Shown here: in pieces, positions 1-6,734 of the stretch
Layout: every line of letters starts with the position of its first letter
Numbering within the stretch: the first letter of the stretch is position 1
Source: an uncultured Campylobacter sp.
Lineage (GTDB): Bacteria > Campylobacterota > Campylobacteria > Campylobacterales > Campylobacteraceae
NCBI RefSeq assembly: GCF_938045595.1
Contig: NZ_CALIBB010000193.1
Coordinates: 1 to 10,639, forward strand
DNA: 10,639 bases
Reading direction: 5' to 3'
Made by a program: the position numbers and the translations under genes
The notes under the pieces: generated by a model
What the model was told of the DNA's origin: nothing
Database searches by the model: none
The model's input: only the letters and a program-made list of their open reading frames with translations

Positions 1-680
1 TAAATTTTATACTTCAAAAGCGCCTCCTTGTCGGCTTTGCTTACGCGAAAGCTATCGCGGATCTTCGATATCGCCTTGTTTTGGATAAATTTAACCGCCC
101 GTTTGCTCGCCAAAAACGCAAGCGTGATCTCGCGCTGTTTGATAAACATCTCGGCTATCGCCCACGCCGCGCCCATCTGCACGTAGTACCGCTCGTCGCT
201 TTCGGCGGCGCAAATTTCAAAAAATTCCTTAGGCGAGATCGCGTCCATATTTCGCATAAAATAAACGTAGAAAAATCGCCTCTCAAACTCGTCCGCGCCG
301 CTTTTAGCCTGCTTTAGCAGCGCGTCCGCAAGATCGGCGCCCCTGAATTTCGGAGCGAACATATCGCAAACCGCCCAATTAGGCATCGTTTTGATAAAAT
401 CGCTCGCAAGTGCAAATTTCGTCTCATCCTGCTTCAAAAGCATTATAAAAAAGCCTTTTAGCACGAACTCCTCGTGAAAAACGGGCTCGTAATTTTGCAG
501 CTCGCGCCGCGCTTCATCTGCTCCACCCAAAGCGGCGAAGCTTTTGCGAGCAAGTGCGCGCAGTGCGGGAGTGCGTACGCCCAAAATCTGCGGCGCGGGT
601 ATTAGGCGCTGCGAAAATTTCGCAAATTTCTCCTCACTTAACGCTCGCAGCTGCCCTAGCATATTTTCTCGTAAATCCAT
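1..680 (-). CDS. DNA alkylation repair protein, AlkD-like HEAT-repeat family (3' end at window edge)
   Basis: I translated this frame from ATG at 680. It stays open for 226 codons, ends ...LLKYKI, and the next codon is cut after TA, so it is either a stop exactly at the edge or a Tyr. About 225-240 residues is normal for this family, so the gene is probably almost complete. Visible family motifs are ILGVRTPALRALARK (32-46), NWAVCDMF (101-108), YYVQMGAAWAIAEMF (165-179) and NKAISKIRDSFRV (201-213). Proteins of this family are all-helical HEAT-like DNA glycosylases that remove N3- or N7-alkylated purines; which lesion this one handles cannot be read here. An AAAGGAAAG RBS lies about 8 nt before the ATG. 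The gene follows murF on the same strand, but a likely terminator at 864-903 separates them, so it probably has its own promoter in 690-860; a TTATAAAGT stretch near 824-833 is a weak candidate. The remaining DNA between the two genes shows nothing else. Confidence 0.88.
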   Translation of the reverse strand, partial: MDLRENMLGQLRALSEEKFAKFSQRLIPAPQILGVRTPALRALARKSFAALGGADEARRELQNYEPVFHEEFVLKGFFIMLLKQDETKFALASDFIKTMPNWAVCDMFAPKFRGADLADALLKQAKSGADEFERRFFYVYFMRNMDAISPKEFFEICAAESDERYYVQMGAAWAIAEMFIKQREITLAFLASKRAVKFIQNKAISKIRDSFRVSKADKEALLKYKI

Positions 681-863
681 GGCTTTCCTTTAAATTTTGA
701 TTGCGGATTTTACCAGCCCGAACGCGAGCTGATCGCGGCACGCTAAAATTTCGCCGCATGGGTTATCTATTTAAACAGATCGCGCCGCAAGCTCAAACTA
801 ATCGCCTATCGGGTCGCGCCACTTTATAAGTCGCCCGCCGCACTCTCTCAAATTCTTTTATCT

Positions 864-903
864 AAAAAAACATGCCTGCTAAATCGCTCTGTATACAGCC
901 ATG
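864..903 (-). terminator. Probable Rho-independent terminator after murF
   Basis: On the minus strand, 28 nt past the murF stop, CATGGCTG (903-896) pairs with CAGGCATG (878-871). This gives an 8-bp stem with one internal G-G mismatch and a 17-nt loop, followed directly by seven Ts (870-864). A stem plus T-run just after the last codon of murF is typical of intrinsic termination. The mismatch and long loop make it a weak hairpin, so this is a reasoned inference. It would end the long minus-strand transcript before the DNA repair gene. Confidence 0.55.
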
Positions 904-930
904 CAGAGTAAGCCGTATCGCCAAAGCCTC

Positions 931-2727
931 TTAAATAAAGCTCGGCGCGTCGTTTGAAAACAAAATCAGATCGCCGCTGTGCGTATTTTCGCTCAAAACC
1001 CGCTGCAAATCGCGCTTGTCTTTCAAAACGATAGTCTTTGCGGGGTCTATTTTGCTTTGTAGCACCTCGGAATTTAGCTCACCCGTGATGATCGCGAGAT
1101 CAAAAATTTCATCGATCTTGGCAGCCAGCGTCTCGTTGTCCTCGCGCGTGCTCTCGACAATGCCCGGCGTGATGATGACCTTGCGCCCGGCGTAGCTTCG
1201 CATCAGCTCGTAGCTTTGCAGCATACCGCTTAGATTGCCATTGAAGCTATCGTCGATGATGATCTTGCCGCCTGCATCGAGCCGTGCGAGCCTGTGCTCG
1301 ACGGCGCTGACGTGCGCGACGCGGCTTTTGATTTTATCAGCGCTAAGCCCTAAAAATCGCGCGATCTTTATACACGCGGCGAGATTTGCGGCGTTAAATT
1401 TACCCAAAATCGGCGCGAAAAACTCATATCTCTTTCCTTGTTCGCTACGCCCGTTTAAAATTTTACGCTCGTTTGGAGCCTCTTGCGTGCCCCGCTCTTT
1501 GTCGCTGCAAATTTTATCGTCGCTAGCGGCGCGGGCGGCTTGTTCGTAAAATTCTTGCTCGCTCCGTTCGGTGCGGGACATGGAATTTGCATCGTCAAAA
1601 TCGGCGCCGTAATTTTTAGAATTTTTGTCTTTTTCCGCACATGCCGCACTGCCTGCATCTAAGCTTAAATCGCCCTGCCCTTCGCCTTCTGCGGCGGATG
1701 TCTCTGCGCGCGGCACAGAATTTTCGCCGCTAGCACCGCTTTCATCATCGCTCAAGCTAAGACTAAATTTTATTCCGTCCAGATCCGCGCCGTGAATTTC
1801 CAGCCCCTCGTCGTAAATAGTGATACGCTCGCTCGGGCTTTTTTGCGTGCAGCTGTGCAAAAACGCATGCTTTAGCCGCGCGCTTGTTAGCGCTTCAAGC
1901 TTGGTTTTGCGGATGTTTTCGATGCTTTTGAAATACTCGATGTGTTGCGCGCCGATCTCGCCCACGACGACGATCTGCGGCGCCAAAAACTCGGTGATCT
2001 CGGCGATGTCGCCGCTTAGCCTGGCGCCTGCTTCGGCGATGTAGATCTGCGTATCTGCGGGCAGCGCCTCGTTTACGTCGCGCACGAGCCCTGCTAGCGT
2101 GTTTACCGAGCGCGGCGTCTTGTAGCAGCGAAAGTCGCTTTTTAAAATTTGATACAAGAAGTTTTTAATGCTCGTCTTGCCGTAGCTCGCGGTGATCTGA
2201 ATGATCGTAAGAGAAGGCATCGAGGCCAGTTTTTTGCGTGCGTCAGCCTTAAATTTCGCAGCCTGCGCCCGCTCATAAGCAAAACTCGCCGCAAGGCCCG
2301 CGCCAAGCGGTAAAAATATCGGCAAAATCGGCCCCCCCGCGGCATAAAACGCGGCGTTAAAGCTAAACATACAAACCGCCAAAATCGCAAAAAATCGCTT
2401 CACGCGCGGCGTAAAGACGAGCTTTTTATCTAGCCCTCTTTGCCAAAAATAAAGCGCTAGCGCATAGGCCGCGACGATTAGAATTTTAGCAGCGCGCAGA
2501 GCATAGAGGGACGCGGCGCCGAATTTAGCCGCGCAGAGGCTCGCCGCGATCTCGCAGCCAAAATACGCCGCTAACGGCAAAATCAAAAAATAGAGGTGCC
2601 ACGCGGGTTTGGTGAAGTGAAAGATGATGCGCGCGGGCTTGTACGAAAACCACTGCAGGCAGGTGATCAGATAAAAGCCCAGCAGTAGGACGAATGCCGC
2701 GTGCGCGATCAAAAATATTATATTCAT
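931..2727 (-). CDS. murF: UDP-N-acetylmuramoyl-tripeptide--D-alanyl-D-alanine ligase, membrane-anchored, with acidic insert
   Basis: MurF adds D-Ala-D-Ala to UDP-MurNAc-tripeptide, the last cytoplasmic step in the UDP-MurNAc-pentapeptide branch. Visible Mur ligase features are the P-loop ITASYGKTSIKN (178-189, with Ala where the first Gly usually is), AEAGAR (231-236), the carbamylated-Lys region IRKTKLEAL (272-280), GKFNAANLAA (442-451), EHRLAR (477-482), DDSFNGN (492-498) and a C-terminal domain with ITPGIVES (519-526). The first about 165 residues hold four or five hydrophobic segments (about 4-24, 43-63, 76-96, 112-128, 133-150) in place of a normal soluble domain 1. At 598 aa it is long, mainly because of a low-complexity Ser/Glu/Asp/Ala-rich insert at about 325-431 before GKRYEFFAPILGKFN. 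The ATG at 2727 has an AAGGA about 10 nt upstream. Codons 130-133 hold a G7 tract. Ddl, which makes its dipeptide substrate, is encoded upstream on the same strand. Confidence 0.92.
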   Translation of the reverse strand: MNIIFLIAHAAFVLLLGFYLITCLQWFSYKPARIIFHFTKPAWHLYFLILPLAAYFGCEIAASLCAAKFGAASLYALRAAKILIVAAYALALYFWQRGLDKKLVFTPRVKRFFAILAVCMFSFNAAFYAAGGPILPIFLPLGAGLAASFAYERAQAAKFKADARKKLASMPSLTIIQITASYGKTSIKNFLYQILKSDFRCYKTPRSVNTLAGLVRDVNEALPADTQIYIAEAGARLSGDIAEITEFLAPQIVVVGEIGAQHIEYFKSIENIRKTKLEALTSARLKHAFLHSCTQKSPSERITIYDEGLEIHGADLDGIKFSLSLSDDESGASGENSVPRAETSAAEGEGQGDLSLDAGSAACAEKDKNSKNYGADFDDANSMSRTERSEQEFYEQAARAASDDKICSDKERGTQEAPNERKILNGRSEQGKRYEFFAPILGKFNAANLAACIKIARFLGLSADKIKSRVAHVSAVEHRLARLDAGGKIIIDDSFNGNLSGMLQSYELMRSYAGRKVIITPGIVESTREDNETLAAKIDEIFDLAIITGELNSEVLQSKIDPAKTIVLKDKRDLQRVLSENTHSGDLILFSNDAPSFI

Positions 2728-2757
2728 CTTTTAAAATTCCTTTTTATAAGTTTAGGC

Positions 2758-2782
2758 GCCCGCTTTGCAAGCCTGTGCGGGC
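2758..2782 (-). promoter_or_regulatory. GC-rich hairpin in the probable murF leader
   Basis: GCCCGC (2758-2763) and GCGGGC (2777-2782) form a perfect 6-bp all-G/C stem with a 13-nt loop, 31-55 nt before the murF ATG. It has no T-run on the minus strand, so it is not an intrinsic terminator. It could stabilise or modulate the murF leader, or be chance in a GC-rich patch. Confidence 0.35.
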
Positions 2783-2821
2783 AAAACGCGGCGAGCTCGG
2801 ACTAACAGGCATTTGGCTTCA

Positions 2822-2868
2822 TTTGCAAATTTTACGAATTCCCTCTTTGCAAATTCTATTTTTGCAAA
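2822..2868 (-). promoter_or_regulatory. Three TTTGCAAA palindromes around a candidate murF promoter
   Basis: The 8-bp palindrome TTTGCAAA occurs at 2822-2829, 2846-2853 and 2861-2868, three times in 47 bp. Between the second and third copies, minus-strand TAGAAT (2858-2853) resembles a Campylobacter -10 box, which would place a start near 2846 and give murF a leader of roughly 120 nt. Palindromes flanking a -10 are what an operator looks like, but no regulator can be named and the promoter itself is only a sequence match. Confidence 0.35.
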
Positions 2869-3563
2869 CTTGCGCGCTCGTAAATTCTTTCTCTCATGTT
2901 GGCTGCACGAGCCACACTAGATAAATTTACGCTGTCGCGCTACATCTGCGTTTTCGATACCGCGCCGTATCTATCTCTCGCGACCTGAAATTTTCGCACG
3001 CTGCGTATCTTGCGACATCGCGCCCTATCTCGCGCGATAATTTGCATCATTTACGGCACATAGGCCTTCTGTCGCGGCAAATACATGACGCAGTTATGCG
3101 ACTAAATTTAATCGTCCGCTTTGCGATACACGCGCGGTTTCGCCGCATCATGTACGGCTACCGCAATCGCGAGCGCATAGCAGAAACGATCCGCTACGGC
3201 GTAAAATTTTAAAATTTAACGCGGCGCGCTCTAATTTGAGCTTTGCGTTTTATACCACGAGCCCAAAGAGCGTATTTTACGCCGCTAAATTTTAAACGCA
3301 TACTCGCGGCTTTATAATTTAAATTTACGCTTCGGTTTGCGATCTTTGACGCAAACGGATTGCAAAATTTTAAAACGTGCGATGAGCCGCATTAAAGCGC
3401 CGCAATAAAACGCTTTAAAACTACACCTCGCTCTTACATTCGCGCGATCTGTTTTTGCACCTAAAGCGCGATTTTTAGCAACGCTAAAATTTCGCGGCTA
3501 AATTTTAAAATTTACACCAAATCTCGTTTTGTTTTAACCTTGCGCGGCGTCAAATCGTTAAAT

Positions 3564-4295
3564 TTAGCTGCCGCCAAGCTCCTTTTCGATCTGCTCGCCA
3601 ATAAATTCCGCGCTCTGCAAAAAGAAAAAGTGATCCCCCGCGAGCGGATAAAATTTGCTGTTTTTAATGAGCGAGTGGATCAGCTCGCCGCTTTTTAGGC
3701 TAGTGGCGCGATCGTCCTTGCCCCAAAAGATGAGCGCATTTTGCGGGCTTAGCGCAGAAAAAATATCGCGGAAGTCCTCATTTACGACGTTTTTTAGCGT
3801 CTCATACATCGTCTTGCTCATACCTGCGGCATCCTTGCTCGCAAACGCACGCCAAAGCCCCGCCAGTCCAAGTCTTTTTAAAATTTTAAAAATCGCGATT
3901 TTGGCGCGCACGGCAAAGGGCTTCGGCTCGATGATACCCGCGCTGCTTAGCAGTATGAGATTGCGCGGAGCCAGCAACGCGGCGATCTTGCCGCCGAAGC
4001 TGTGCCCCATGATCGCTGCGGGCTGCCTGCCCAAAGCTGCGATAAAGGCGCGCATAATCTCCGCATAATCCTCGCTGCCAAGGGCACGCGCGGGCTGCGA
4101 GCTGGCGCCAAATCCCGGCAGATCGACGCACACTAACGCGTAACGGCGGAATTTGTCCGCAAAAACCCGAGACATAAGCGCTTTGTTTGCGCCCCAGCCG
4201 TGCAGCACCAAAATATATTCGGCACGCTGCAGGTTTGAAATTTCGTAGCTGATTTTGTAGCTCTCGCCGCCGCAGACGAGCTCCTTACTCGCCAC
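3564..4295 (-). CDS. Alpha/beta hydrolase fold protein (Cj0796-like)
   Basis: This is a small single-domain serine hydrolase of unknown substrate. Numbered from the GTG at 4295 (243 aa), the oxyanion-hole region is LHGWGA (31-36), the strand after it reads VDLPGFG (57-63), the nucleophile elbow is GHSFGG with Ser99, the acid lies in WGKDDR (Asp194 or 195) and the catalytic His is His222 in GDHFFF. No signal peptide is visible, so it is probably cytoplasmic. The open frame extends to a TTG at 4355, but that start lies inside the preceding antitoxin gene and has no clear RBS. The GTG has AAAGGAG 5 nt upstream and overlaps the antitoxin stop by 11 nt, so I prefer it. The co-directional overlap suggests translational coupling. 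From memory C. jejuni has the same hydrolase beside murF. Its role, perhaps esterase or lipase-like, is not readable here. Confidence 0.85.
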   Translation of the reverse strand: MASKELVCGGESYKISYEISNLQRAEYILVLHGWGANKALMSRVFADKFRRYALVCVDLPGFGASSQPARALGSEDYAEIMRAFIAALGRQPAAIMGHSFGGKIAALLAPRNLILLSSAGIIEPKPFAVRAKIAIFKILKRLGLAGLWRAFASKDAAGMSKTMYETLKNVVNEDFRDIFSALSPQNALIFWGKDDRATSLKSGELIHSLIKNSKFYPLAGDHFFFLQSAEFIGEQIEKELGGS

Positions 4296-4503
4296 CGCCG
4301 CTCCTTTTGGCGTAAACAGCCTTGAGTAGCTCGACTGCTTTTTCGAGCCGCTCAAACTCGCTCATACTGATCATCACGGCTTCAAATTTGTTATTTTTGA
4401 CGATCAGGGCTTTTTTAATCTCTTGGTTTTTGATCTTGTTTAAAACGGTGCTGAAGTTGCGCACGATCTCGGTAGCAGTGTAAATTTCGTCTTGATTTAT
4501 CAT
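4285..4503 (-). CDS. Phd/YefM-like antitoxin domain protein, no cognate toxin seen
   Basis: This is a 72-residue protein starting MINQDEIYTATEIVRNFS. The opening resembles the Phd/YefM antitoxin N-terminus, where a short strand is followed by a helix (TATEIVRNFSTVLNKI, 9-24) and then the strand pattern KALIVKNNKFEAVMIS (31-46) and EFERLEKAVELL. This N-terminal fold normally dimerises and binds operator DNA, while the C-terminus neutralises a RelE/Doc-type toxin. The tail here is very short (KAVYAKRSGGGE) and the next gene is a hydrolase, not a toxin, so it looks like an orphan. It may act only as a small regulator. An AAAGG lies 8 nt upstream of the ATG, and a perfect 13-bp inverted repeat sits just before that. 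From memory a small gene occupies the same place in C. jejuni (Cj0797c), which argues for a kept function. Confidence 0.75.
   Translation of the reverse strand: MINQDEIYTATEIVRNFSTVLNKIKNQEIKKALIVKNNKFEAVMISMSEFERLEKAVELLKAVYAKRSGGGE
4301..4307 (-). promoter_or_regulatory. Ribosome binding site deciding the hydrolase start
   Basis: Minus-strand AAAGGAG (4307-4301) is followed by a 5-nt spacer and GTG (4295-4293). It lies inside the end of the antitoxin gene. This strong match is the reason for choosing GTG over the upstream TTG at 4355. Confidence 0.7.
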
Positions 4504-4519
4504 AACTCGACCTTTGGGG

Positions 4520-4553
4520 TAAAATTTTACGCAAAATTTAGCGTAAAATTTTA
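4520..4553. repeat. Perfect 13-bp inverted repeat between ddl and the antitoxin gene
   Basis: TAAAATTTTACGC (4520-4532) and GCGTAAAATTTTA (4541-4553) are exact reverse complements separated by 8 nt. The stem is AT-rich with a GC-clamped loop end. There is no T-run after it in the direction of transcription, so it is not a standard terminator. It starts 17 nt upstream of the antitoxin ATG, a place where antitoxins often bind to repress themselves. It could equally be an mRNA processing or stability hairpin. Confidence 0.7.
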
Positions 4554-4562
4554 AACGATTGG

Positions 4563-5594
4563 CTACTTATTAGCGGTGATTTTGGTGATCAGCTCGTAGC
4601 TTACAGGGATCTGCCTCATCGGCGGCAGCGACGAAGCAAGAGCTGCTAAGACCTCGGAGAAATCGTCAAATAGGTAGTTTGCGAGACTACCCGGGTTCGG
4701 ATTTATCTCGTTTAGATAAATTTCGCCCTCTTTTTCAAAAAAATCGCAGCGAATGAGCGCGCCATCGAATGATCCTGCGTTATAAAGCCGCGTAAAGGCG
4801 TCTTTCATCTTACCCTCTAGCAAAGCGCCAGGACGAGCGGGTTCGATCGCGCCACTACGCGAAAAATCCAAATATTTACGATCGAAATTTAAATAGCCCT
4901 CTTTTTTTGGCTCTTCGATGTTTGAAAATACGATTTTGCCGTCTATTTTAGCGCCTGCGAGATTGAATTCCTTTACGTTTTCCCAGTATGGCTCTACGAT
5001 CGCGCTGTCGTCCAGCTCAAAAGCCTGATCCAGCGCGTAGCTAAACTCGCTTTCGTTCTTGGCTATCGAAATTCCGATGCTAGAGCCCAAATGAGCGGGT
5101 TTAACGATGATCGGAAAATTAAAATTAGGCAGACTAGTACGATTTACGATCTCATACGGCAAGGTTTTTACATTTGCGATTGCAGCTAGGTGCTTGGTTA
5201 AAATTTTATTATAGCTTAGCACGCTAGCTTCTATGCGAGGTCCGATATAAGGGATGCCAAAAAACTCAAATAGCGCCGCCATTTTGCCATCCTCGCCGTC
5301 GCAGCCATGGATTAGATTGATATATGTGCCGACTTCTAGCATGCTTTTGCTAAACATTCCGCTCTCAAAAAATCCGCCCGCACCGATGCCAAGCTCTTTT
5401 GCTTTAGCATAGCCGCCCTGCTTAAAATATGCCGCGCGCATATTTTTATCCTCAATGCGGTAAAATTTACGATTTTTATCGCAAAATACAAACTCCAAGT
5501 CCCAGCCTTTTAGGGCGTTTTTAACGGCAATTGCCGAGATGATACTTACTTCGTGCTCGTAGCTTTGAGCTCCAAAAACTATGCCAAATTTCAT
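4563..5594 (-). CDS. ddl: D-alanine--D-alanine ligase
   Basis: Ddl joins two D-Ala using ATP, giving the dipeptide that MurF then uses. At 343 aa it has the usual length. Visible ATP-grasp/Ddl motifs are GAQSYEHEVSIISA (8-21, Glu15 in the catalytic EVS), LIHGCDGEDGKMAALFEF (94-111), GIPYIGPRIEASVLSYNK (113-130), IVKPAHLGSSIGISI (163-177), the partly altered EPYWENVKEFNL (201-212), RCDFF (282-286) and the Mg-binding LNEINPNPGSL (294-304). The last motif reads NPNPGS rather than the common NTxPGMT. I see no sign of inactivation: the HEVS, GSSIG and NEIN elements are intact. The ATG at 5594 has GAAGGA about 6 nt upstream and lies 23 nt after the ruvA stop, so the two are probably cotranscribed. 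The product is a cytoplasmic dimer in the known family, the target class of D-cycloserine. Confidence 0.96.
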   Translation of the reverse strand: MKFGIVFGAQSYEHEVSIISAIAVKNALKGWDLEFVFCDKNRKFYRIEDKNMRAAYFKQGGYAKAKELGIGAGGFFESGMFSKSMLEVGTYINLIHGCDGEDGKMAALFEFFGIPYIGPRIEASVLSYNKILTKHLAAIANVKTLPYEIVNRTSLPNFNFPIIVKPAHLGSSIGISIAKNESEFSYALDQAFELDDSAIVEPYWENVKEFNLAGAKIDGKIVFSNIEEPKKEGYLNFDRKYLDFSRSGAIEPARPGALLEGKMKDAFTRLYNAGSFDGALIRCDFFEKEGEIYLNEINPNPGSLANYLFDDFSEVLAALASSLPPMRQIPVSYELITKITANK

Positions 5595-5617
5595 TGCTTT
5601 CCTTCAAATTTTATTTT

Positions 5618-6172
5618 CTACGCTAATTTTTTTAACGCCTCTTTGACAAGATCTGACGTATTCGTGCTGCTGCAGCCCGCTAAGATTTGATTGATCTTAT
5701 CGCGCTTAAATCCAAGGCTTTGTAGCGCGGACGCCGCTTCATTTTTATAAGTCTCGCTAGGACCGAATTCCATTAGCTTCGCATCGCCTAGTTCGGCAAT
5801 GATCCGTCTAGCGGTCTTTGGGCCGATGCCCGGAACTGAAGTTAGCGTCGCAGCATCCCCCGTAGCTACGCAACGCGCGAAATCCTGCGGAGCGAGCGTC
5901 GAACAAACCGCCATCGCCGTGCTTGCACCTACACCGCTAAGCTTGATTAGGGTTTCAAACATCTTTTTTTCACTCTCGTCTAAAAACCCATACAGCGAAT
6001 CGGCATCCTCGCGCAGAATTTGTACGCACGCAAGCTCGGTCAGTTTGCCCTGCGTGAGCTTCGCGGAGGTATTTAATGACAATGAAAGAGCGTAGCTTAC
6101 GCCGCTAGCGCATTTAATGACGCAAGCAGTGGGCTCCTTGCGCGTGATAATTCCTTCGATCGCCGCTATCAT
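5618..6172 (-). CDS. ruvA: Holliday junction DNA helicase subunit RuvA
   Basis: RuvA binds four-way junctions as a tetramer and loads RuvB for branch migration. The 184-aa length fits. Domain I is the N-terminal beta barrel (about 1-63) with the conserved REDADSLYGF (54-63). Two helix-hairpin-helix elements follow, LSGVGASTAMAV (78-89) and SVPGIGPKTARRI (112-124). A linker leads to domain III at about 144-183 (EAASALQSLGFKRDKINQIL...), which contacts RuvB. No ruvB is in this window, as expected where ruv genes are scattered. Its ATG overlaps the stop of the upstream lipoprotein gene by 4 nt (ATGA), so the two are translationally coupled despite unrelated roles. Confidence 0.96.
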   Translation of the reverse strand: MIAAIEGIITRKEPTACVIKCASGVSYALSLSLNTSAKLTQGKLTELACVQILREDADSLYGFLDESEKKMFETLIKLSGVGASTAMAVCSTLAPQDFARCVATGDAATLTSVPGIGPKTARRIIAELGDAKLMEFGPSETYKNEAASALQSLGFKRDKINQILAGCSSTNTSDLVKEALKKLA

Positions 6173-6732
6173 CTAAGAGCCTTTAAAATTTCGTTTATGC
6201 TCTCATTAAGCGCTAAATTTAGAGCATTATAAATGCTTTGCGAGCTGGGATCTGGCACGAAAACGCGCTTAGTGACGATGCCAGATTTTATGCTTTCTAA
6301 AGAATTTAAAATTTCATATCCCATCGTGACGGTTGCTTGATCGTTATTGATCTGAAGCGCTACGATACTGGTTTTTAGGCGCAAATCCCGCTCTTTTGGC
6401 ACGAAGATTGGATTTAGCGAGCAGGTGGAAAATGCCGCATCAAGCAGTGCCTTATATACCATCTCGCTAGGCATCGTGATAAATTTGGCGTCGCTTGCGA
6501 ACCGCGTTCGGTTTCTAAAATCCACTATTAAAATATCCCGCCTATCGACGAGATCGGTCGCTGTGATGGTGTCAATAAAGATATTTTTACGCGCACCGCT
6601 AGGATTTACGCAGCGCTTTTGATCATAACGCAGCTCGTAGTAGGTGTATGGCTTAGCCTGCTTGGCTAAGCAGCCGCCTAAAAATATCGCCGCCAGCGTC
6701 GCAGCAAGCGTAAACTTTATAAAATTTTTCAT
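6169..6732 (-). CDS. Lipoprotein of the ABC-type transport auxiliary (PqiC-like) family
   Basis: The protein is 187 aa. A lysine-containing N-terminus and hydrophobic stretch (MKNFIKFTLAATLAAIF) end in the lipobox LGGC with Cys21, so it should be lipidated and held in the envelope. After it come YTYYELRYD (29-37), then IFIDTITATDLVDRRDILIVD and the pattern NRTRFASDAKFITMPSEMVYKALL, similar in layout to the auxiliary lipoprotein family that includes PqiC (PF03886-like; assignment by eye). Such lipoproteins partner MCE proteins and contact the outer membrane side. It starts 2 nt after the mlaD stop, with AAGGA inside the mlaD tail, and ends overlapping ruvA. The likely role is a periplasmic or outer-membrane partner of the MlaEFD transporter; the exact contact is inferred from context. 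Confidence 0.8.
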   Translation of the reverse strand: MKNFIKFTLAATLAAIFLGGCLAKQAKPYTYYELRYDQKRCVNPSGARKNIFIDTITATDLVDRRDILIVDFRNRTRFASDAKFITMPSEMVYKALLDAAFSTCSLNPIFVPKERDLRLKTSIVALQINNDQATVTMGYEILNSLESIKSGIVTKRVFVPDPSSQSIYNALNLALNESINEILKALR

Positions 6733-6734
6733 CT

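Larger units (their letters stand above)
2728..3563. other. 836-bp spacer between hydrolase gene and murF, no gene recognised
   Basis: No open frame here looks like a protein. The stretch starting at 2694 on the plus strand is a shadow with no family motif. The murF-proximal part (2750-2870) holds a GC hairpin and three TTTGCAAA palindromes, listed separately. From 2946 to 3045 there is a degenerate direct repeat with a period of about 55 bp: both units start with CTGCGT and share CGCGCC.TATCT. Further left-to-right there is a split 11-bp inverted repeat (3197-3207 with 3274-3284), an 8-bp stem (3392-3399 with 3411-3418), and two AAATTTTAAAATTT palindromes (3204-3217, 3500-3513). It may be a decayed gene or an untranslated leader; the sequence alone does not settle this. 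Confidence 0.5.

Noticed and set aside
81..317. 78-aa plus-strand open frame
   Set aside because: It is antisense to the AlkD-like gene, which has clear motifs and an RBS.
889..898. CTGTATACAG palindrome, considered as a LexA-type SOS box for the DNA repair gene
   Set aside because: It is shorter than a LexA box, lies about 210 nt upstream of the gene, and falls in the loop of the probable terminator.
3392..3418. 8-bp stem TTAAAGCG/CGCTTTAA considered as a terminator of the hydrolase transcript
   Set aside because: No T-run follows on the minus strand and the stem is over 140 nt past the stop codon.
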